A DNA stretch of 64,000 nt from Chachezhania sediminis (GTDB lineage: Bacteria > Pseudomonadota > Alphaproteobacteria > Rhodobacterales > Rhodobacteraceae), in contig NZ_VOPH01000004.1 in assembly GCF_009765275.1 (NCBI RefSeq), positions 379,810-443,809 on the forward strand, written 5' to 3'. The notes under the pieces were generated by a model. The model was not told the DNA's origin and made no database searches. It worked only from the letters and a program-made list of their open reading frames with translations. Of the stretch, positions 45,051 through 55,490 are shown piece after piece. Position 1 is the first letter of the stretch; every line of letters starts with the position of its first letter. Both the position numbers and the translations under genes were made by a program.

Positions 45051-45491
45051 ATGTCCCTTACCAAGTCGAACGCAGCTCGTCATTCTACCAAAGCCGCCGC
45101 AGGCGCTGCCTTGGCCGCGATGCTGGTCGCCGCGCCGGGTCTTGCTGCCGGCAAGCCGTCGCTCCGCGACATTCCGGAGATCGAGGATCCGCTTTTCGCC
45201 GTTGCCGTTGCCAACGAGATCCGCGAAACGTGTCCCACGATTGCCGGCCGTGTGACGAAAGGCATCGGCGTCTTGTGGAAATTGCGCGCGCGGGCCAATC
45301 AGTTGGGCTATACCGATGCCGAGATAACCGCCTATGTCCGGTCGCCCGACGAAAAGGCCCGGATGCGGGCGAAGGGGATGAAAATCCTCGCCAAGTACGG
45401 GCCGGTCAACGACCCGCAAACCTATTGCGCCTATGGGCGTTCGGAAATTGCCAAGGGAAGCGCCATCGGTGCGCTGCTGAAGGAGAAATAG
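45051..45491 (+). CDS. DUF5333-type secreted protein
   Basis: A 146-residue protein with a signal peptide (cut near GLAA, residue 36). The mature sequence, with [14 protein letters not shown] and [19 protein letters not shown], fits the DUF5333 family known from Rhodobacterales nuo operons directly before nuoG. Two conserved cysteines could pair. AAGGAG precedes the ATG; the stop is four bases before nuoG. Function unknown; a periplasmic or assembly role is conceivable. Confidence 0.75.
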   Translation: MSLTKSNAARHSTKAAAGAALAAMLVAAPGLAAGKPSLRDIPEIEDPLFAVAVANEIRETCPTIAGRVTKGIGVLWKLRARANQLGYTDAEITAYVRSPDEKARMRAKGMKILAKYGPVNDPQTYCAYGRSEIAKGSAIGALLKEK

Positions 45492-45495
45492 GACC

Positions 45496-47511
45496 ATGTC
45501 TGACCTCCGCAAGATCGTGATCGACGGGCAGGAAGTGGAAGTGGACGGCGCGATGACGCTGATCCAGGCCTGCGAGCAGGCCGGGATCGAAGTCCCCCGC
45601 TTCTGCTATCACGAGCGTCTTTCGATCGCCGGCAACTGCCGGATGTGTCTTGTGGAAGTCGTCGGCGGCCCCCCGAAGCCGGCCGCGTCCTGCGCGATGC
45701 AGGTTCGCGACATGCGTCCCGGCCGCAATGGCGAGCCGCCCGAGATCAAGACCAACTCGCCCATGGTCAAGAAAGCCCGGGAAGGGGTGATGGAATTCCT
45801 CCTGATCAACCACCCGCTGGACTGCCCGATCTGCGATCAGGGCGGTGAATGTGACCTGCAGGATCAGGCGATGGCCTATGGCATCGACATGTCCCGCTAT
45901 CGCGAACCCAAGCGCGCGTCGGAAGACCTGGACCTGGGGCCGCTGGTCGAAACCCATATGACCCGCTGCATTTCCTGCACGCGCTGCGTGCGCTTCACGA
46001 CCGAAGTCGCAGGCATCCACCAGATGGGCCAGACCGGCCGGGGCGAAGACGCGGAAATCACCAGCTATCTGAACCAGACGCTGCATTCGAACATGCAGGG
46101 CAACATCATCGATCTGTGCCCGGTGGGCGCGCTGGTGTCGAAGCCCTATGCCTTCACCGCCCGCCCGTGGGAACTGACCAAGACCGAAACCATCGACGTG
46201 ATGGACGCGCTGGGGTCGAATATCCGCGTGGACACCAAGGGCCGCGAAGTGATGCGGATCCTGCCGCGCAACCATGACGGCGTGAACGAGGAATGGATTT
46301 CGGACAAGACGCGCTTTGTCTGGGACGGCCTGCGCCGTCAGCGGTTGGACAAGCCCTATATCCGCAAGAACGGCAAGCTGGTCCCGGCGACGTGGACCGA
46401 GGCGCTGGCCGCCGCTGCTGAAGGCATCAAAGGCAAGAAGCTGGTCGGCCTCGTCGGCGATCTGGCCCCGGTCGAAGCCACCTTCGCGCTGAAACAGCTG
46501 GTCGAAGGGCAGGGCGGTGTTGTCGAATGCCGGACCGATGGCGCGAAGCTGCCTGCGGGCAATCGCGGTGCCTATGTCGGTACGGCGAGGATCGAGGATA
46601 TCGACCACGCCAAGATGATCCTGCTGATCGGCACGAACCCGGCTGTTGAAGCGCCGGTGCTGAACTCGCGCATCCGCAAGGCGTGGGCGGCGGGTGCCAA
46701 GGTCGCGCGCATCGGAGCGCCGGTGGACCTGACCTACGATGTCTCCGAGATCGGCACCGACCGCGATGCGCTGAGCAAGCTGTCGAAGATGGATCATTCC
46801 GACAAGAAGGACATCCCCGGTGTCGTGATCGTGGGGCAGGGTGCGCTGCAAGGGGAAGACGGGGCCGCGGTCCTGGCGACCTGTACCGCCATGGCCGAAG
46901 CGGCCGGGGCGAAGCTTCTTGTTCTGCACACCGCCGCCTCGCGCGTGGGTGCGATGGACGTGGACGCGGTGAACGATGATGGCATGAACGCCGTTTCGGG
47001 GGCCGAGGCGATCTATAGCCTGGGCGCCGACGAAGTCGAAATCGCGCCGGGCGCCTTCGTGGTCTACCAGGGCAGCCACGGCGACCGCGGCGCGCACCGT
47101 GCCGACGTGATCCTGCCGGGCGCGGCCTACACCGAAGAGCAGGGGCTGTTCGTGAACACCGAAGGTCGTCCGCAGCTCGCGCTGCGCGCGGGCTTTGCGC
47201 CGGGTCAGGCGAAGGAAAACTGGGCGATTCTCAGGGCCTTGTCGGCCGAACTGGGGGCGACGCTGCCGTTCGATTCGCTGGCACAGTTGCGCCAGGCCCT
47301 GGTTGCTGCGGTCCCGCACCTTGCCCAGATCGACTCGGTGCCCGAAAACGAAGTGGGCGAGATCGAGGCAGGCGAGCTGATCGCCTCGGACTTCGCCCCG
47401 GCCCTCACGGATTTCTACCTGACCAACCCGATTGCCCGCGCCTCGGTGCTGATGGCGGATCTGTCGGCCAGGGCCGCCGCGCGCAACGGGGAAAAGATCG
47501 CCGCTGAATGA
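45496..47511 (+). CDS. nuoG: NADH-quinone oxidoreductase subunit G
   Basis: A 671-residue iron-sulfur subunit (75-kDa type). The N-terminal 2Fe-2S motifs are [20 protein letters not shown] and AASCAM; the N4/N5 cluster region is [20 protein letters not shown] and [10 protein letters not shown]. The rest is a molybdopterin-oxidoreductase-like fold without cofactor. The length is that of alphaproteobacterial and mitochondrial forms, shorter than the 900-residue E. coli type. Its stop overlaps the next start as ATGA. Confidence 0.96.
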   Translation: MSDLRKIVIDGQEVEVDGAMTLIQACEQAGIEVPRFCYHERLSIAGNCRMCLVEVVGGPPKPAASCAMQVRDMRPGRNGEPPEIKTNSPMVKKAREGVMEFLLINHPLDCPICDQGGECDLQDQAMAYGIDMSRYREPKRASEDLDLGPLVETHMTRCISCTRCVRFTTEVAGIHQMGQTGRGEDAEITSYLNQTLHSNMQGNIIDLCPVGALVSKPYAFTARPWELTKTETIDVMDALGSNIRVDTKGREVMRILPRNHDGVNEEWISDKTRFVWDGLRRQRLDKPYIRKNGKLVPATWTEALAAAAEGIKGKKLVGLVGDLAPVEATFALKQLVEGQGGVVECRTDGAKLPAGNRGAYVGTARIEDIDHAKMILLIGTNPAVEAPVLNSRIRKAWAAGAKVARIGAPVDLTYDVSEIGTDRDALSKLSKMDHSDKKDIPGVVIVGQGALQGEDGAAVLATCTAMAEAAGAKLLVLHTAASRVGAMDVDAVNDDGMNAVSGAEAIYSLGADEVEIAPGAFVVYQGSHGDRGAHRADVILPGAAYTEEQGLFVNTEGRPQLALRAGFAPGQAKENWAILRALSAELGATLPFDSLAQLRQALVAAVPHLAQIDSVPENEVGEIEAGELIASDFAPALTDFYLTNPIARASVLMADLSARAAARNGEKIAAE

Positions 47512-47903
47512 CCGTCGGGCGCGGAGCGAGCGTGGTCATGACGATAGCACTTGCAGCCTGCTCTCCGGGTGAGCCGAAAGGCGACCCGGAGGTTCCGATG
47601 GTCTACAGGCCGGTGGAAACACGCAAGCTGGACGAAGATCTGGTACAGCTTTTCGTGACGGTCGAGCATCCCAAAGGGCTGGCCGACATTGAAGCTTTTG
47701 CCGATTGTGCAGCAGCGCAGTATGCTCTGATCCGGGGCTACGGTTTTGCGCGGCATTTGCGCACAAATCTGCAGGAAAAGGGTGGCGTGTGGACGGCAGA
47801 TGCGGTTTACACGATCTCGCCGGCACTGCCCCAGGGGCTGCGCACCATCGACGCCAAAACGGTGGTGGCAGCTTGCCAGGAACATGGAATACCAACGGTG
47901 TGA
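47508..47903 (+). CDS. Small lipoprotein between nuoG and nuoH
   Basis: A 131-residue protein with a lipoprotein signal (MTIALAAC, lipid cysteine near 18) and a polar mature part ([20 protein letters not shown] onwards). Two more cysteines occur ([16 protein letters not shown]). Its start overlaps the nuoG stop by four bases and its stop is six bases before nuoH, so it is surely part of the operon. No family recognised. Confidence 0.75.
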   Translation: MTVGRGASVVMTIALAACSPGEPKGDPEVPMVYRPVETRKLDEDLVQLFVTVEHPKGLADIEAFADCAAAQYALIRGYGFARHLRTNLQEKGGVWTADAVYTISPALPQGLRTIDAKTVVAACQEHGIPTV

Positions 47904-47909
47904 GGACCA

Positions 47910-48950
47910 ATGGCTAGCTTCTTTTCCGACACCTATCTGGGTATCGCTCTGGTCATCATAGGACAGATCCTGCTGGTCCTGTTGCCGCTGCTGGTTGCGC
48001 AGGCCTTCATCATGCTGGCCGAACGCAAGATCTGGGCAGCGGTCCAGCTTCGGCGCGGCCCGAACGTCGTGGGGGCCTTCGGCCTGCTGCAGAGCTTCGC
48101 CGACTTCCTGAAGTACATCGTGAAAGAAGTCGTCTTTCCCGCCGGCGCCGATCGCTTCGTCTTCATCCTGGCGCCGATCATTTCGGCCGTCATGGCGTTG
48201 GTCGCCTGGGCCGTGATCCCCTTTGGCGAGAATCTGGTCGTCGCCAATATCAACGTGGCCATCCTCTACGTGCTCGCCATCTCCTCGATGGAGGTCTACG
48301 GCGTGATCATGGGCGGCTGGGCCTCGAACTCGAAATATCCGTTCTTGGGCTCGCTGCGGTCGGCCGCACAGATGATTTCCTACGAAGTATCGATCGGCCT
48401 GATCATCATCGGTGTGATCATCTCGTCGGGCTCCATGAACTTCGGCCACATCGTGGACGCGCAGAAGGGTTCCTACGGTCTCTTCTCGTGGTACTGGCTG
48501 CCACACTTCCCGATGCTGTTCCTGTTCTTCATTTCGGCCCTGGCCGAAACCAACCGCCCGCCCTTCGACCTTCCCGAAGCGGAATCGGAACTGGTTGCCG
48601 GCTACCAGGTCGAATATTCGTCCACGCCCTTCGTTCTGTTCTTCCTGGGCGAACTTGTGGCGATGACGCTGATGTGCGCGCTTGTTTCGCTGCTCTTCTT
48701 CGGTGGCTGGTTGTCGCCGGTGCCGGGCCTGCCCGACGGGCTGCTGTGGATGCTCTTGAAGATGGTCATCGTCTTCTTCTGCTTCTCGATGGTGAAGGCG
48801 ATCACCCCGCGCTACCGCTATGACCAGCTGATGCGCCTGGGCTGGAAGGTCTTCCTGCCGATGAGCCTGGTCTGGGTGGTCTTCGTTGCCTTCGCGGCCA
48901 AGTTCGACTGGCTCTGGGGCACCTATGCCCGCTGGGCCGTGGGGGGCTGA
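47910..48950 (+). CDS. nuoH: NADH-quinone oxidoreductase subunit H
   Basis: A 346-residue membrane subunit (ND1 type) with eight predicted helices that joins the two arms and lines the quinone tunnel. Signature stretches: [40 protein letters not shown] and [20 protein letters not shown], with [12 protein letters not shown] after it. It begins right after the lipoprotein gene. Confidence 0.96.
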   Translation: MASFFSDTYLGIALVIIGQILLVLLPLLVAQAFIMLAERKIWAAVQLRRGPNVVGAFGLLQSFADFLKYIVKEVVFPAGADRFVFILAPIISAVMALVAWAVIPFGENLVVANINVAILYVLAISSMEVYGVIMGGWASNSKYPFLGSLRSAAQMISYEVSIGLIIIGVIISSGSMNFGHIVDAQKGSYGLFSWYWLPHFPMLFLFFISALAETNRPPFDLPEAESELVAGYQVEYSSTPFVLFFLGELVAMTLMCALVSLLFFGGWLSPVPGLPDGLLWMLLKMVIVFFCFSMVKAITPRYRYDQLMRLGWKVFLPMSLVWVVFVAFAAKFDWLWGTYARWAVGG

Positions 48951-48955
48951 CAGGC

Positions 48956-49744
48956 ATGGCGCTCGACTACGCATCGGCCAAGCAGATCATCCGTCTGGCG
49001 GCATCCATGCCGATCAAGGGCGAGGTTCTGATGCTGGGCCGGCAGGCCATCCAGGTCAGACCGAAGCACGCCGCGGCGCTGGACGGGATCCTGGCCGGTG
49101 CCGGTTACGACTTCACTTTCGCCGACCTGCTGCAGGAAGACGGCTTTTCGGAGACGTTGTTCCTGAAGCTGGGCTTCCCGTCGGTGCTCAGCATGGACCT
49201 GTCGGACTATGAAGGTGCCGACATCCTGCACGACCTGAACGATCCGGTGCCGGACCATCTGTACGGCCGGTTCGGGATCGTCTTCGACGGCGGCACCACG
49301 GAACATGTCTTCGACGTGGCGACGACCATGGCCAATGTGGACCGGATGCTGGCGCCGGGCGGGATCTTCGTGTCCTGCGCGCCCGGCAACAACTGGTTCA
49401 CCCATGGCTTCTATCAGTTCAGCCCTGAACTGGTGTACGGCTACTGGAAACATGGCTGCGGCTACGACGTGTGTTCGTGCCTGATGCTGCCGGAAATGCC
49501 GCGCGACAAGGCGCGGGAGATTCCGGATCCGGCAGGGCTGAATCACGACGCGGTGGCCGGGACTGTCGTCCCTAATCAACGGGTCTACCTGTACTATGAA
49601 GTCCAGAAGGGGCCTTGGGCCCATCCTTACCGCCGGGCATTGCAGACCGATTATGTCGCCCGGTGGTCCCAGCACGACGTCGCGCAGGGGCGTTACGATT
49701 CACCGATCGTGGCGCGCCGGCATGAACATGAAGCCAGGTCTTGA
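48956..49744 (+). CDS. Methyltransferase-like protein inside the nuo operon
   Basis: A 262-residue protein starting six bases behind nuoH and ending 15 before nuoI. The central part reads like a class I SAM-dependent methyltransferase: VLSMDLSDYEGADILHDLND, FGIVFDGGTTEHVFDVATTM, ANVDRMLAPGGIFVSCAPGN, then NWFTHGFYQFSPELVYGYWK. The classic GxGxG motif I is not clear, so the fold is likely but catalysis uncertain. A modification role for a complex I subunit or quinone would be attractive but is only inference. It might equally modify glycans, since this DGGTTEHVF pattern occurs in surface-polysaccharide methyltransferases. Confidence 0.7.
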   Translation: MALDYASAKQIIRLAASMPIKGEVLMLGRQAIQVRPKHAAALDGILAGAGYDFTFADLLQEDGFSETLFLKLGFPSVLSMDLSDYEGADILHDLNDPVPDHLYGRFGIVFDGGTTEHVFDVATTMANVDRMLAPGGIFVSCAPGNNWFTHGFYQFSPELVYGYWKHGCGYDVCSCLMLPEMPRDKAREIPDPAGLNHDAVAGTVVPNQRVYLYYEVQKGPWAHPYRRALQTDYVARWSQHDVAQGRYDSPIVARRHEHEARS

Positions 49745-49759
49745 TAAGGGGCGCATCCA

Positions 49760-50254
49760 ATGACGCAAATCGACTATGCCCGCGCCGCCAAGTACTTCCT
49801 GCTGGCCGACTTCTTCAAAGGGTTCAAGCTGGGTCTGAAGTACTTCTTCAGCCCCAAGCAGACGATCAACTATCCCTACGAGAAGGGCCCGCTGAGCCCC
49901 CGTTTCCGGGGCGAGCACGCGCTGCGCCGCTATCCCAACGGGGAAGAGCGCTGCATCGCCTGCAAGCTGTGCGAGGCGATCTGCCCGGCCCAGGCAATCA
50001 CCATCGACGCCGAACCGCGCGAGGACGGCAGCCGCCGGACGACCCGGTACGACATCGACATGACCAAGTGCATCTATTGCGGCTTCTGCCAGGAGGCGTG
50101 CCCGGTGGATGCCATCGTCGAAGGTCCGAACTTCGAATTCGCCGCCGAAACGCGCGAAGAGCTGTTCTATGACAAGGAAAAGCTGCTTTCCAACGGCGAG
50201 CGCTGGGAAGCAGAGATCGCCCGCAACCTGGAAATGGATGCACCTTACAGATGA
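49760..50254 (+). CDS. nuoI: NADH-quinone oxidoreductase subunit I
   Basis: A 164-residue ferredoxin-like subunit (TYKY type) with two 4Fe-4S motifs, [15 protein letters not shown] and [15 protein letters not shown], carrying clusters N6a and N6b. The N-terminal [20 protein letters not shown] and [16 protein letters not shown] are typical of the alphaproteobacterial/mitochondrial form. The stop overlaps a 40-codon frame (ATGA). Confidence 0.96.
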   Translation: MTQIDYARAAKYFLLADFFKGFKLGLKYFFSPKQTINYPYEKGPLSPRFRGEHALRRYPNGEERCIACKLCEAICPAQAITIDAEPREDGSRRTTRYDIDMTKCIYCGFCQEACPVDAIVEGPNFEFAAETREELFYDKEKLLSNGERWEAEIARNLEMDAPYR

Positions 50255-50373
50255 CCGCCTTTTCGGGACAGATCGGAATGGAAGGCACCGCGGGGACGAT
50301 CCCCGCGGACTGCTTTGGTGTTCCCGGCTCCCGCGTGGCGGCTAGCGTCCGGCGGCATGGGGGGCTGTCATGA
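50251..50373 (+). CDS. 40-residue frame between nuoI and the CMD-like gene
   Basis: A short frame ([20 protein letters not shown] to VRRHGGLS) that overlaps nuoI by ATGA and the next gene by ATGA, tiling the gap exactly. It contains a perfect 9-bp hairpin, CCGCGGGGA-CGA-TCCCCGCGG (50288-50308). The hairpin may be the selected element and the frame accidental, or the frame may pass ribosomes to the next gene. Confidence 0.3.
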   Translation: MTAFSGQIGMEGTAGTIPADCFGVPGSRVAASVRRHGGLS

Positions 50374-50780
50374 ACGATCAGCCGAACAACCCGTTCGAGG
50401 CGATGGTGCGCCAGGCGATGGACATGGCCAAGACGGTCAATCCCGCGCTGGTCAGCTTTTCGACCAAGGATTTCGAAACTCTCTGGCCGACCATGCCGAA
50501 AGAGATGATGGAATTCTGGTTCGGCAACGCTGTGAACAAGGACGGGCTTGATGCCCGCACCCGCCTTCTGCTGACGTTGGCGGGCCTTACGATGCAGGGT
50601 GCGCAGGCCGACACGGCGATCCGCCAGACGGTGCGCCACGCGATCGAGGCCGGCGCGCGCAAGCAGGAAATAATCGAGACAATTGGCCAGATGTCGGTAT
50701 TCGCCGGCGTCCCGGCCATGACCCGTGCGCTTGATCTGGCGCGCGAGGTTCTGGACAAGCCAGAGGAGCAAGCGACATGA
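50370..50780 (+). CDS. Carboxymuconolactone decarboxylase (CMD/AhpD-fold) protein
   Basis: A 136-residue all-helical protein. The core [20 protein letters not shown] and [20 protein letters not shown] matches the CMD/AhpD fold. No CxxC pair is present, so the AhpD-type peroxidase-reductase chemistry is not expected. The extended N terminus (residues 1-45) includes [17 protein letters not shown]. It overlaps nuoJ by four bases. Function within the operon is unknown. Confidence 0.8.
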   Translation: MNDQPNNPFEAMVRQAMDMAKTVNPALVSFSTKDFETLWPTMPKEMMEFWFGNAVNKDGLDARTRLLLTLAGLTMQGAQADTAIRQTVRHAIEAGARKQEIIETIGQMSVFAGVPAMTRALDLAREVLDKPEEQAT

Positions 50781-51379
50781 TCGCCTTTTCCTTCTACCTT
50801 TTCAGCATCTGCGTGCTGGTCGGCGGGTTCTTCACCGTCGTCTCGCGGCAGCCGGTCCATTCGGTCCTGTGGCTGATCCTTGCCTTCCTGTCCTCGGCGG
50901 GGCTGTTCGTCCTTCTGGGGGCGGAATTCGTGGCGATGCTGATGATCATCGTCTACGTCGGCGCCGTGATGGTGCTGTTCCTCTTCGTGGTCATGATGCT
51001 GGACGTCGACTTTGCCGAACTGAAGGCAGAGATGGCGAAATACATGCCCCTTGCACTGGTGATCGCGCTGGTCCTGCTGATGCAGTTCTTCCTGGCCTTC
51101 GGCGCCTGGGATGCGAACTCGGCCGCCGAGACGCTGCGCGGCAACGTGACCCCCGCGGACATTCCCAACACCAACGCGCTGGGGATGATCCTCTACGACA
51201 AGTACTTCCTGCTGTTCCAGCTGTCGGGCCTGATCCTGCTGGTCGCGATGATCGGGGCCATCGTCCTGACCATGCGTCACCGGACGGACATCAAGCGCCA
51301 GAACATCCTGACCCAGATCTATCGCGATCCGGCCAAGTCGATGGAACTGAAGGATGTGAAGCCGGGACAGGGCGTCTGA
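50777..51379 (+). CDS. nuoJ: NADH-quinone oxidoreductase subunit J
   Basis: A 200-residue membrane subunit (ND6 type) with five hydrophobic segments. [20 protein letters not shown] contains the pi-bulge helix region typical of NuoJ, followed by [20 protein letters not shown]. The start overlaps the CMD-like gene stop (ATGA). Confidence 0.95.
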   Translation: MIAFSFYLFSICVLVGGFFTVVSRQPVHSVLWLILAFLSSAGLFVLLGAEFVAMLMIIVYVGAVMVLFLFVVMMLDVDFAELKAEMAKYMPLALVIALVLLMQFFLAFGAWDANSAAETLRGNVTPADIPNTNALGMILYDKYFLLFQLSGLILLVAMIGAIVLTMRHRTDIKRQNILTQIYRDPAKSMELKDVKPGQGV

Positions 51380-51491
51380 CCCGGCGCCCTTTGGGCGACT
51401 GAAAGTGATGCCAGCCCCGGCGAGGGGCACAGCAAAGCCAAACGTTCGGGGCCGACGGTCCCCGCGCGATCCAGAAGAACCGAGGGACGAC

Positions 51492-51797
51492 ATGATCGGA
51501 CTGGAACATTATCTGACGGTGGCGGCGACGCTCTTCGTCATCGGGATATTCGGGCTCTTCCTGAACCGGAAGAACATCATCATCCTTTTGATGTCGATCG
51601 AACTCATGCTGCTCTCGGTCAACATCAACATGGTCGCCTTCTCGAGCTTTCTCGGGGACCTCACGGGGCAGGTGTTCACCCTGTTCATCCTGACGGTCGC
51701 CGCCGCCGAGGCCGCCATCGGCCTGGCAATCCTGGTGTGTTTCTTCCGCAACCGCGGCTCCATCGCGGTGGAAGATGTCAACGTGATGAAGGGGTGA
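51492..51797 (+). CDS. nuoK: NADH-quinone oxidoreductase subunit K
   Basis: A 101-residue membrane subunit (ND4L type) with three helices and the two buried glutamates of the proton path, in [17 protein letters not shown] and [14 protein letters not shown]. The ATG at 51492 follows GAGGGA; an open stretch extends upstream to 51405 but gives an atypical arginine-rich tail and is rejected. Confidence 0.96.
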   Translation: MIGLEHYLTVAATLFVIGIFGLFLNRKNIIILLMSIELMLLSVNINMVAFSSFLGDLTGQVFTLFILTVAAAEAAIGLAILVCFFRNRGSIAVEDVNVMKG

Positions 51798-51801
51798 GCC
51801 C

Positions 51802-53928
51802 ATGGAACTGATCATCCTCTTCGCTCCCCTGATCGGCTCGCTGATCTGCGGCTTCGGCTGGCGGGTCATCGGCGAGAAAGCCGGCATGGTGATCGCGACC
51901 GGCCTGCTGTTTCTGGCGGCGCTTCTGTCGTGGATCGTGTTCCTGTCCTTCGACGGCACGACCCAGATCATCACGATCATGCGGTTCATCGAAAGCGGTT
52001 CCTTGTCGACTGACTGGGCGATCCGCCTGGACCGGCTGACGGCGATCATGCTGATCGTGGTCACCACGGTCTCCAGCTTGGTGCACCTCTATTCCTGGGG
52101 CTACATGGCCGACGATCCCCAGTTCCCGGACGTGAAGTACAAGGCGCGCTTCTTCAGCTACCTGTCGTTCTTCACCTTCGCGATGCTGGCGCTGGTCACC
52201 TCGGACAACCTGGTTCAGATGTTCTTCGGCTGGGAAGGCGTGGGCGTCGCGTCCTATCTGCTGATCGGCTTCTACTACAAGAAACAGTCGGCGGGTGCCG
52301 CGGCCATGAAGGCCTTTGTCGTCAACAGGGTCGGTGACTTCGGTTTCGCTCTGGGCATCTTCGCGCTGTTCTTCCTGTCGGACAGCATCGACTTCTCGGT
52401 CATCTTTGCCGACATGCCGACGATTGCGGAAACCCGGCTTCATTTCCTGTGGACCGACTGGAACGCGGCAGAGGTCTGTGCCTTGCTGCTGTTCATCGGT
52501 GCCATGGGCAAGTCGGCCCAGCTTTTCCTGCACACCTGGCTGCCGGACGCCATGGAAGGCCCGACCCCGGTGTCGGCGCTGATCCACGCCGCCACGATGG
52601 TGACGGCCGGCGTCTTCCTGGTCTGCCGGATGTCGCCGCTGTACGAATTCGCACCTGACGTGAAGCTGTTCATCGCGGTCCTGGGCGGCACCACCGCCTT
52701 CTTCGCGGCGACCATCGGTCTGGTGCAGAACGACATCAAGCGCGTCATCGCCTATTCGACCTGTTCCCAGCTGGGCTATATGTTCGCCGCGGCCGGGTCG
52801 GGCGTCTATTCGGTGGCGATGTTCCATCTGCTGACGCACGCCTTCTTCAAGGCGCTGCTGTTCCTTTGCGCCGGTTCGGTCATCACCGCGATGCACCACG
52901 AACAGGACATGCGGAACTATGGCGCTCTGCGGAAGAAAGTGCCCTTTACCTTCTGGGCGATGATGTTCGGTACGCTGGCCATCACGGGCGTGGGCATTCC
53001 GTTCACGGACATCGGCTTTGCCGGCTACCAATCCAAGGACGCGATCATCGAATCCACCTGGGGCGCGGGCAACATGTACGCCTTCTGGATGACGGTCATC
53101 GCCGCTGCGCTGACGGCCTTCTATTCCTGGCGGCTGGTGTTCATGACTTTCTACGGCAAGCCGCGCGGCGACCGTCATGCGCATGACCATGCCCATGAAA
53201 GCCCGCTGAACATGCTGATCCCGCTGGGGGTCCTGTCCCTGGGGGCGATCTTCTCGGGCATGATCTTCCTGAACAGCTTCTTCGGTCATACCGACCAGGT
53301 TGCCAAGTTCATGGGCATCCCCGTGGCCGAAGCGTCGGCGGTTGCCGGCGGCGATCATGCCGCTGCGGATACCGGCCATGGCGAGACCGACAGCCATGCC
53401 ACGGCCGAGGCAGGTCATGGAGAGGCGGCGGAAGGCGATCACGGTGCGGGCCACATGGTCTTTGCCGGCACGCCGGGCGAGGGGGCGATCTATATCGCGC
53501 CGGACAACCACGCGCTGGAACGGGCGCACGAAATCCCGTGGCTGTTGAAGTTGTCGCCGACGATCGCGATGCTGCTCGGCCTGGCGATGGCTTACCTGTT
53601 CTACATCGTGAACCCGAAACTGCCGGTCCGCCTGGCGCAAAGCCAACCGGCCATCTACCAGTTCCTGCTGAACAAGTGGTACTTCGACGAGATCTACAAC
53701 GTGATCTTCGTCAAGCCCGTGCTGCTGCTTGGCAAACTGTTCTGGAAGCGGGGTGACGGGTCTGTCATCAACGGCTTCCTGAACTGGCTGGCCATGGGCG
53801 TGGTGCCGTTCTTCACCCGCCTCGCAGGCCGGGCGCAATCCGGCTACATCTTTACTTACGCCTTCTGGATGGTGCTCGGGCTTGCATTCCTGTTCACCTG
53901 GATGTCGCTCAGCGGAGGGGCGCACTGA
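51802..53928 (+). CDS. nuoL: NADH-quinone oxidoreductase subunit L
   Basis: A 708-residue antiporter-like proton-pumping subunit (ND5 type). Conserved elements: [53 protein letters not shown] with [14 protein letters not shown], and [20 protein letters not shown]. The C-terminal lateral helix and last TM ([12 protein letters not shown] and later) are present. Unusual is a His/Asp/Glu-rich stretch: [11 protein letters not shown] near residue 460 and about 35 residues near 516-552 with many His and Asp. The stop overlaps nuoM by one base. Confidence 0.96.
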   Translation: MELIILFAPLIGSLICGFGWRVIGEKAGMVIATGLLFLAALLSWIVFLSFDGTTQIITIMRFIESGSLSTDWAIRLDRLTAIMLIVVTTVSSLVHLYSWGYMADDPQFPDVKYKARFFSYLSFFTFAMLALVTSDNLVQMFFGWEGVGVASYLLIGFYYKKQSAGAAAMKAFVVNRVGDFGFALGIFALFFLSDSIDFSVIFADMPTIAETRLHFLWTDWNAAEVCALLLFIGAMGKSAQLFLHTWLPDAMEGPTPVSALIHAATMVTAGVFLVCRMSPLYEFAPDVKLFIAVLGGTTAFFAATIGLVQNDIKRVIAYSTCSQLGYMFAAAGSGVYSVAMFHLLTHAFFKALLFLCAGSVITAMHHEQDMRNYGALRKKVPFTFWAMMFGTLAITGVGIPFTDIGFAGYQSKDAIIESTWGAGNMYAFWMTVIAAALTAFYSWRLVFMTFYGKPRGDRHAHDHAHESPLNMLIPLGVLSLGAIFSGMIFLNSFFGHTDQVAKFMGIPVAEASAVAGGDHAAADTGHGETDSHATAEAGHGEAAEGDHGAGHMVFAGTPGEGAIYIAPDNHALERAHEIPWLLKLSPTIAMLLGLAMAYLFYIVNPKLPVRLAQSQPAIYQFLLNKWYFDEIYNVIFVKPVLLLGKLFWKRGDGSVINGFLNWLAMGVVPFFTRLAGRAQSGYIFTYAFWMVLGLAFLFTWMSLSGGAH

Positions 53929-55475
53929 TGCTGACGGACTCGATCCTTTCCATCGTCACCTTCATCCCGATGGTGGCGGCCGTGATCCTCGCTGTGGTCC
54001 AGCGCGGCACGGACGAGGCTGCGCAGCAACTGGCCAAGTACTACGCGCTCTTCACCACCACGGTCACTTTCCTGGTCTCGCTGGGCATCCTGTTCCAGTT
54101 CGACCCGTCCAACACCGGCTTCCAGATGGTGGAAGAGGGCGAGTGGCTGATGGGCCTGACCTACAAGATGGGCGTCGACGGGATCTCCGTTCTGTTCGTC
54201 CTTCTGACCACCTTCATCATGCCGCTGGTCATCCTGTGCAGCTGGGAAGTGAAGACCCGGGTCAAGGAATACATGATCGCCTTCCTGCTGCTTGAATCGC
54301 TGATGCTTGGCGTGTTCATGTCGCTGGACCTGGTGCTGTTCTACCTGTTCTTCGAGGCCGGCCTGATCCCGATGTTCCTGATCATCGGCATCTGGGGCGG
54401 GGCGGACCGTGTCTATGCCTCGTTCAAGTTCTTCCTCTACACCTTCTTCGGCTCGGTCCTGATGCTGGTGGCCATGGTGACGATGTATTCGATCTCCGGC
54501 ACCACCGACATTCCGACCCTGATGGGCTGGCAGTTCGCCAGCGACTCCTTCAGCGTGCTTGGCATCCATGTCATTGGCGGCCTGCAGACCTTGCTGTTCC
54601 TGGCCTTCTTCGCCAGCTTCGCGGTGAAGATGCCGATGTGGCCAGTCCACACCTGGCTGCCCGACGCCCACGTTCAGGCGCCGACCGCGGGTTCCGTGGT
54701 TCTGGCTGCCATCCTTCTGAAGATGGGCGGCTACGGCTTCCTGCGCTTCTCGCTGCCGATGTTCCCGGTGGGCGCGGACGTCATGGCCCCGGTCGTCCTA
54801 TGGATGAGCGCTATTGCCATCGTGTACACCTCGCTGGTGGCGCTGGTGCAGGAAGACATGAAGAAGCTGATCGCCTATTCGTCCGTCGCGCACATGGGCT
54901 TCGTCACCATGGGCATCTTTGCGGCGAACGAGCAGGGGATCGACGGCGCCATCTTCCAGATGCTCAGCCACGGCTTCATCTCGGCGGCGCTCTTCCTTTG
55001 CGTCGGCGTCATCTATGACCGGATGCACACGCGCGAGATCACGGCCTATGGCGGCCTGGTGAACAGGATGCCGGCTTATGCGACCGTCTTCCTGTTCTTC
55101 ACCATGGGCAATGTGGGCCTGCCGGGCACGTCCGGGTTCGTCGGCGAATTCCTGACGATGATGGGCACCTTCCAGGTCAACACCTGGGTCGTCTTCGTGG
55201 CGGCATCGGGCGTGATTTTCTCGGCTGCCTATGCCCTGTGGCTTTACCGTCGGGTCGCGATGGGCGACCTGATCAAGGAAAGCCTGAAGACCATTACCGA
55301 CATGACCCCGCGCGAGAAGTTCATCTTCACTCCGCTTGTCGTCATGACCCTTTTGCTGGGCGTCTATCCGTCGCTGATCACCGACCTGATCGGGCCCTCG
55401 ACGGCGGCGCTGGTCCAGCACTATGACACCGCGCTGGAAGCGGCGAAGACCGCGACCCAGATCGCATCCCACTAA
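53928..55475 (+). CDS. nuoM: NADH-quinone oxidoreductase subunit M
   Basis: A 515-residue antiporter-like subunit (ND4 type) with about 14 helices. Seen: the key glutamate region [18 protein letters not shown] near residue 143, [20 protein letters not shown] and [20 protein letters not shown], and [19 protein letters not shown]. It starts on the last base of nuoL (TGATG) and ends 15 bases before nuoN. Confidence 0.96.
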   Translation: MLTDSILSIVTFIPMVAAVILAVVQRGTDEAAQQLAKYYALFTTTVTFLVSLGILFQFDPSNTGFQMVEEGEWLMGLTYKMGVDGISVLFVLLTTFIMPLVILCSWEVKTRVKEYMIAFLLLESLMLGVFMSLDLVLFYLFFEAGLIPMFLIIGIWGGADRVYASFKFFLYTFFGSVLMLVAMVTMYSISGTTDIPTLMGWQFASDSFSVLGIHVIGGLQTLLFLAFFASFAVKMPMWPVHTWLPDAHVQAPTAGSVVLAAILLKMGGYGFLRFSLPMFPVGADVMAPVVLWMSAIAIVYTSLVALVQEDMKKLIAYSSVAHMGFVTMGIFAANEQGIDGAIFQMLSHGFISAALFLCVGVIYDRMHTREITAYGGLVNRMPAYATVFLFFTMGNVGLPGTSGFVGEFLTMMGTFQVNTWVVFVAASGVIFSAAYALWLYRRVAMGDLIKESLKTITDMTPREKFIFTPLVVMTLLLGVYPSLITDLIGPSTAALVQHYDTALEAAKTATQIASH

Positions 55476-55490
55476 GGAGCCAGACGCGCG

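Noticed and set aside
51405-51491. Longer start for nuoK at 51405
   Set aside because: Would add an Arg/Pro-rich tail unlike any NuoK; the ATG at 51492 has a good ribosome site.
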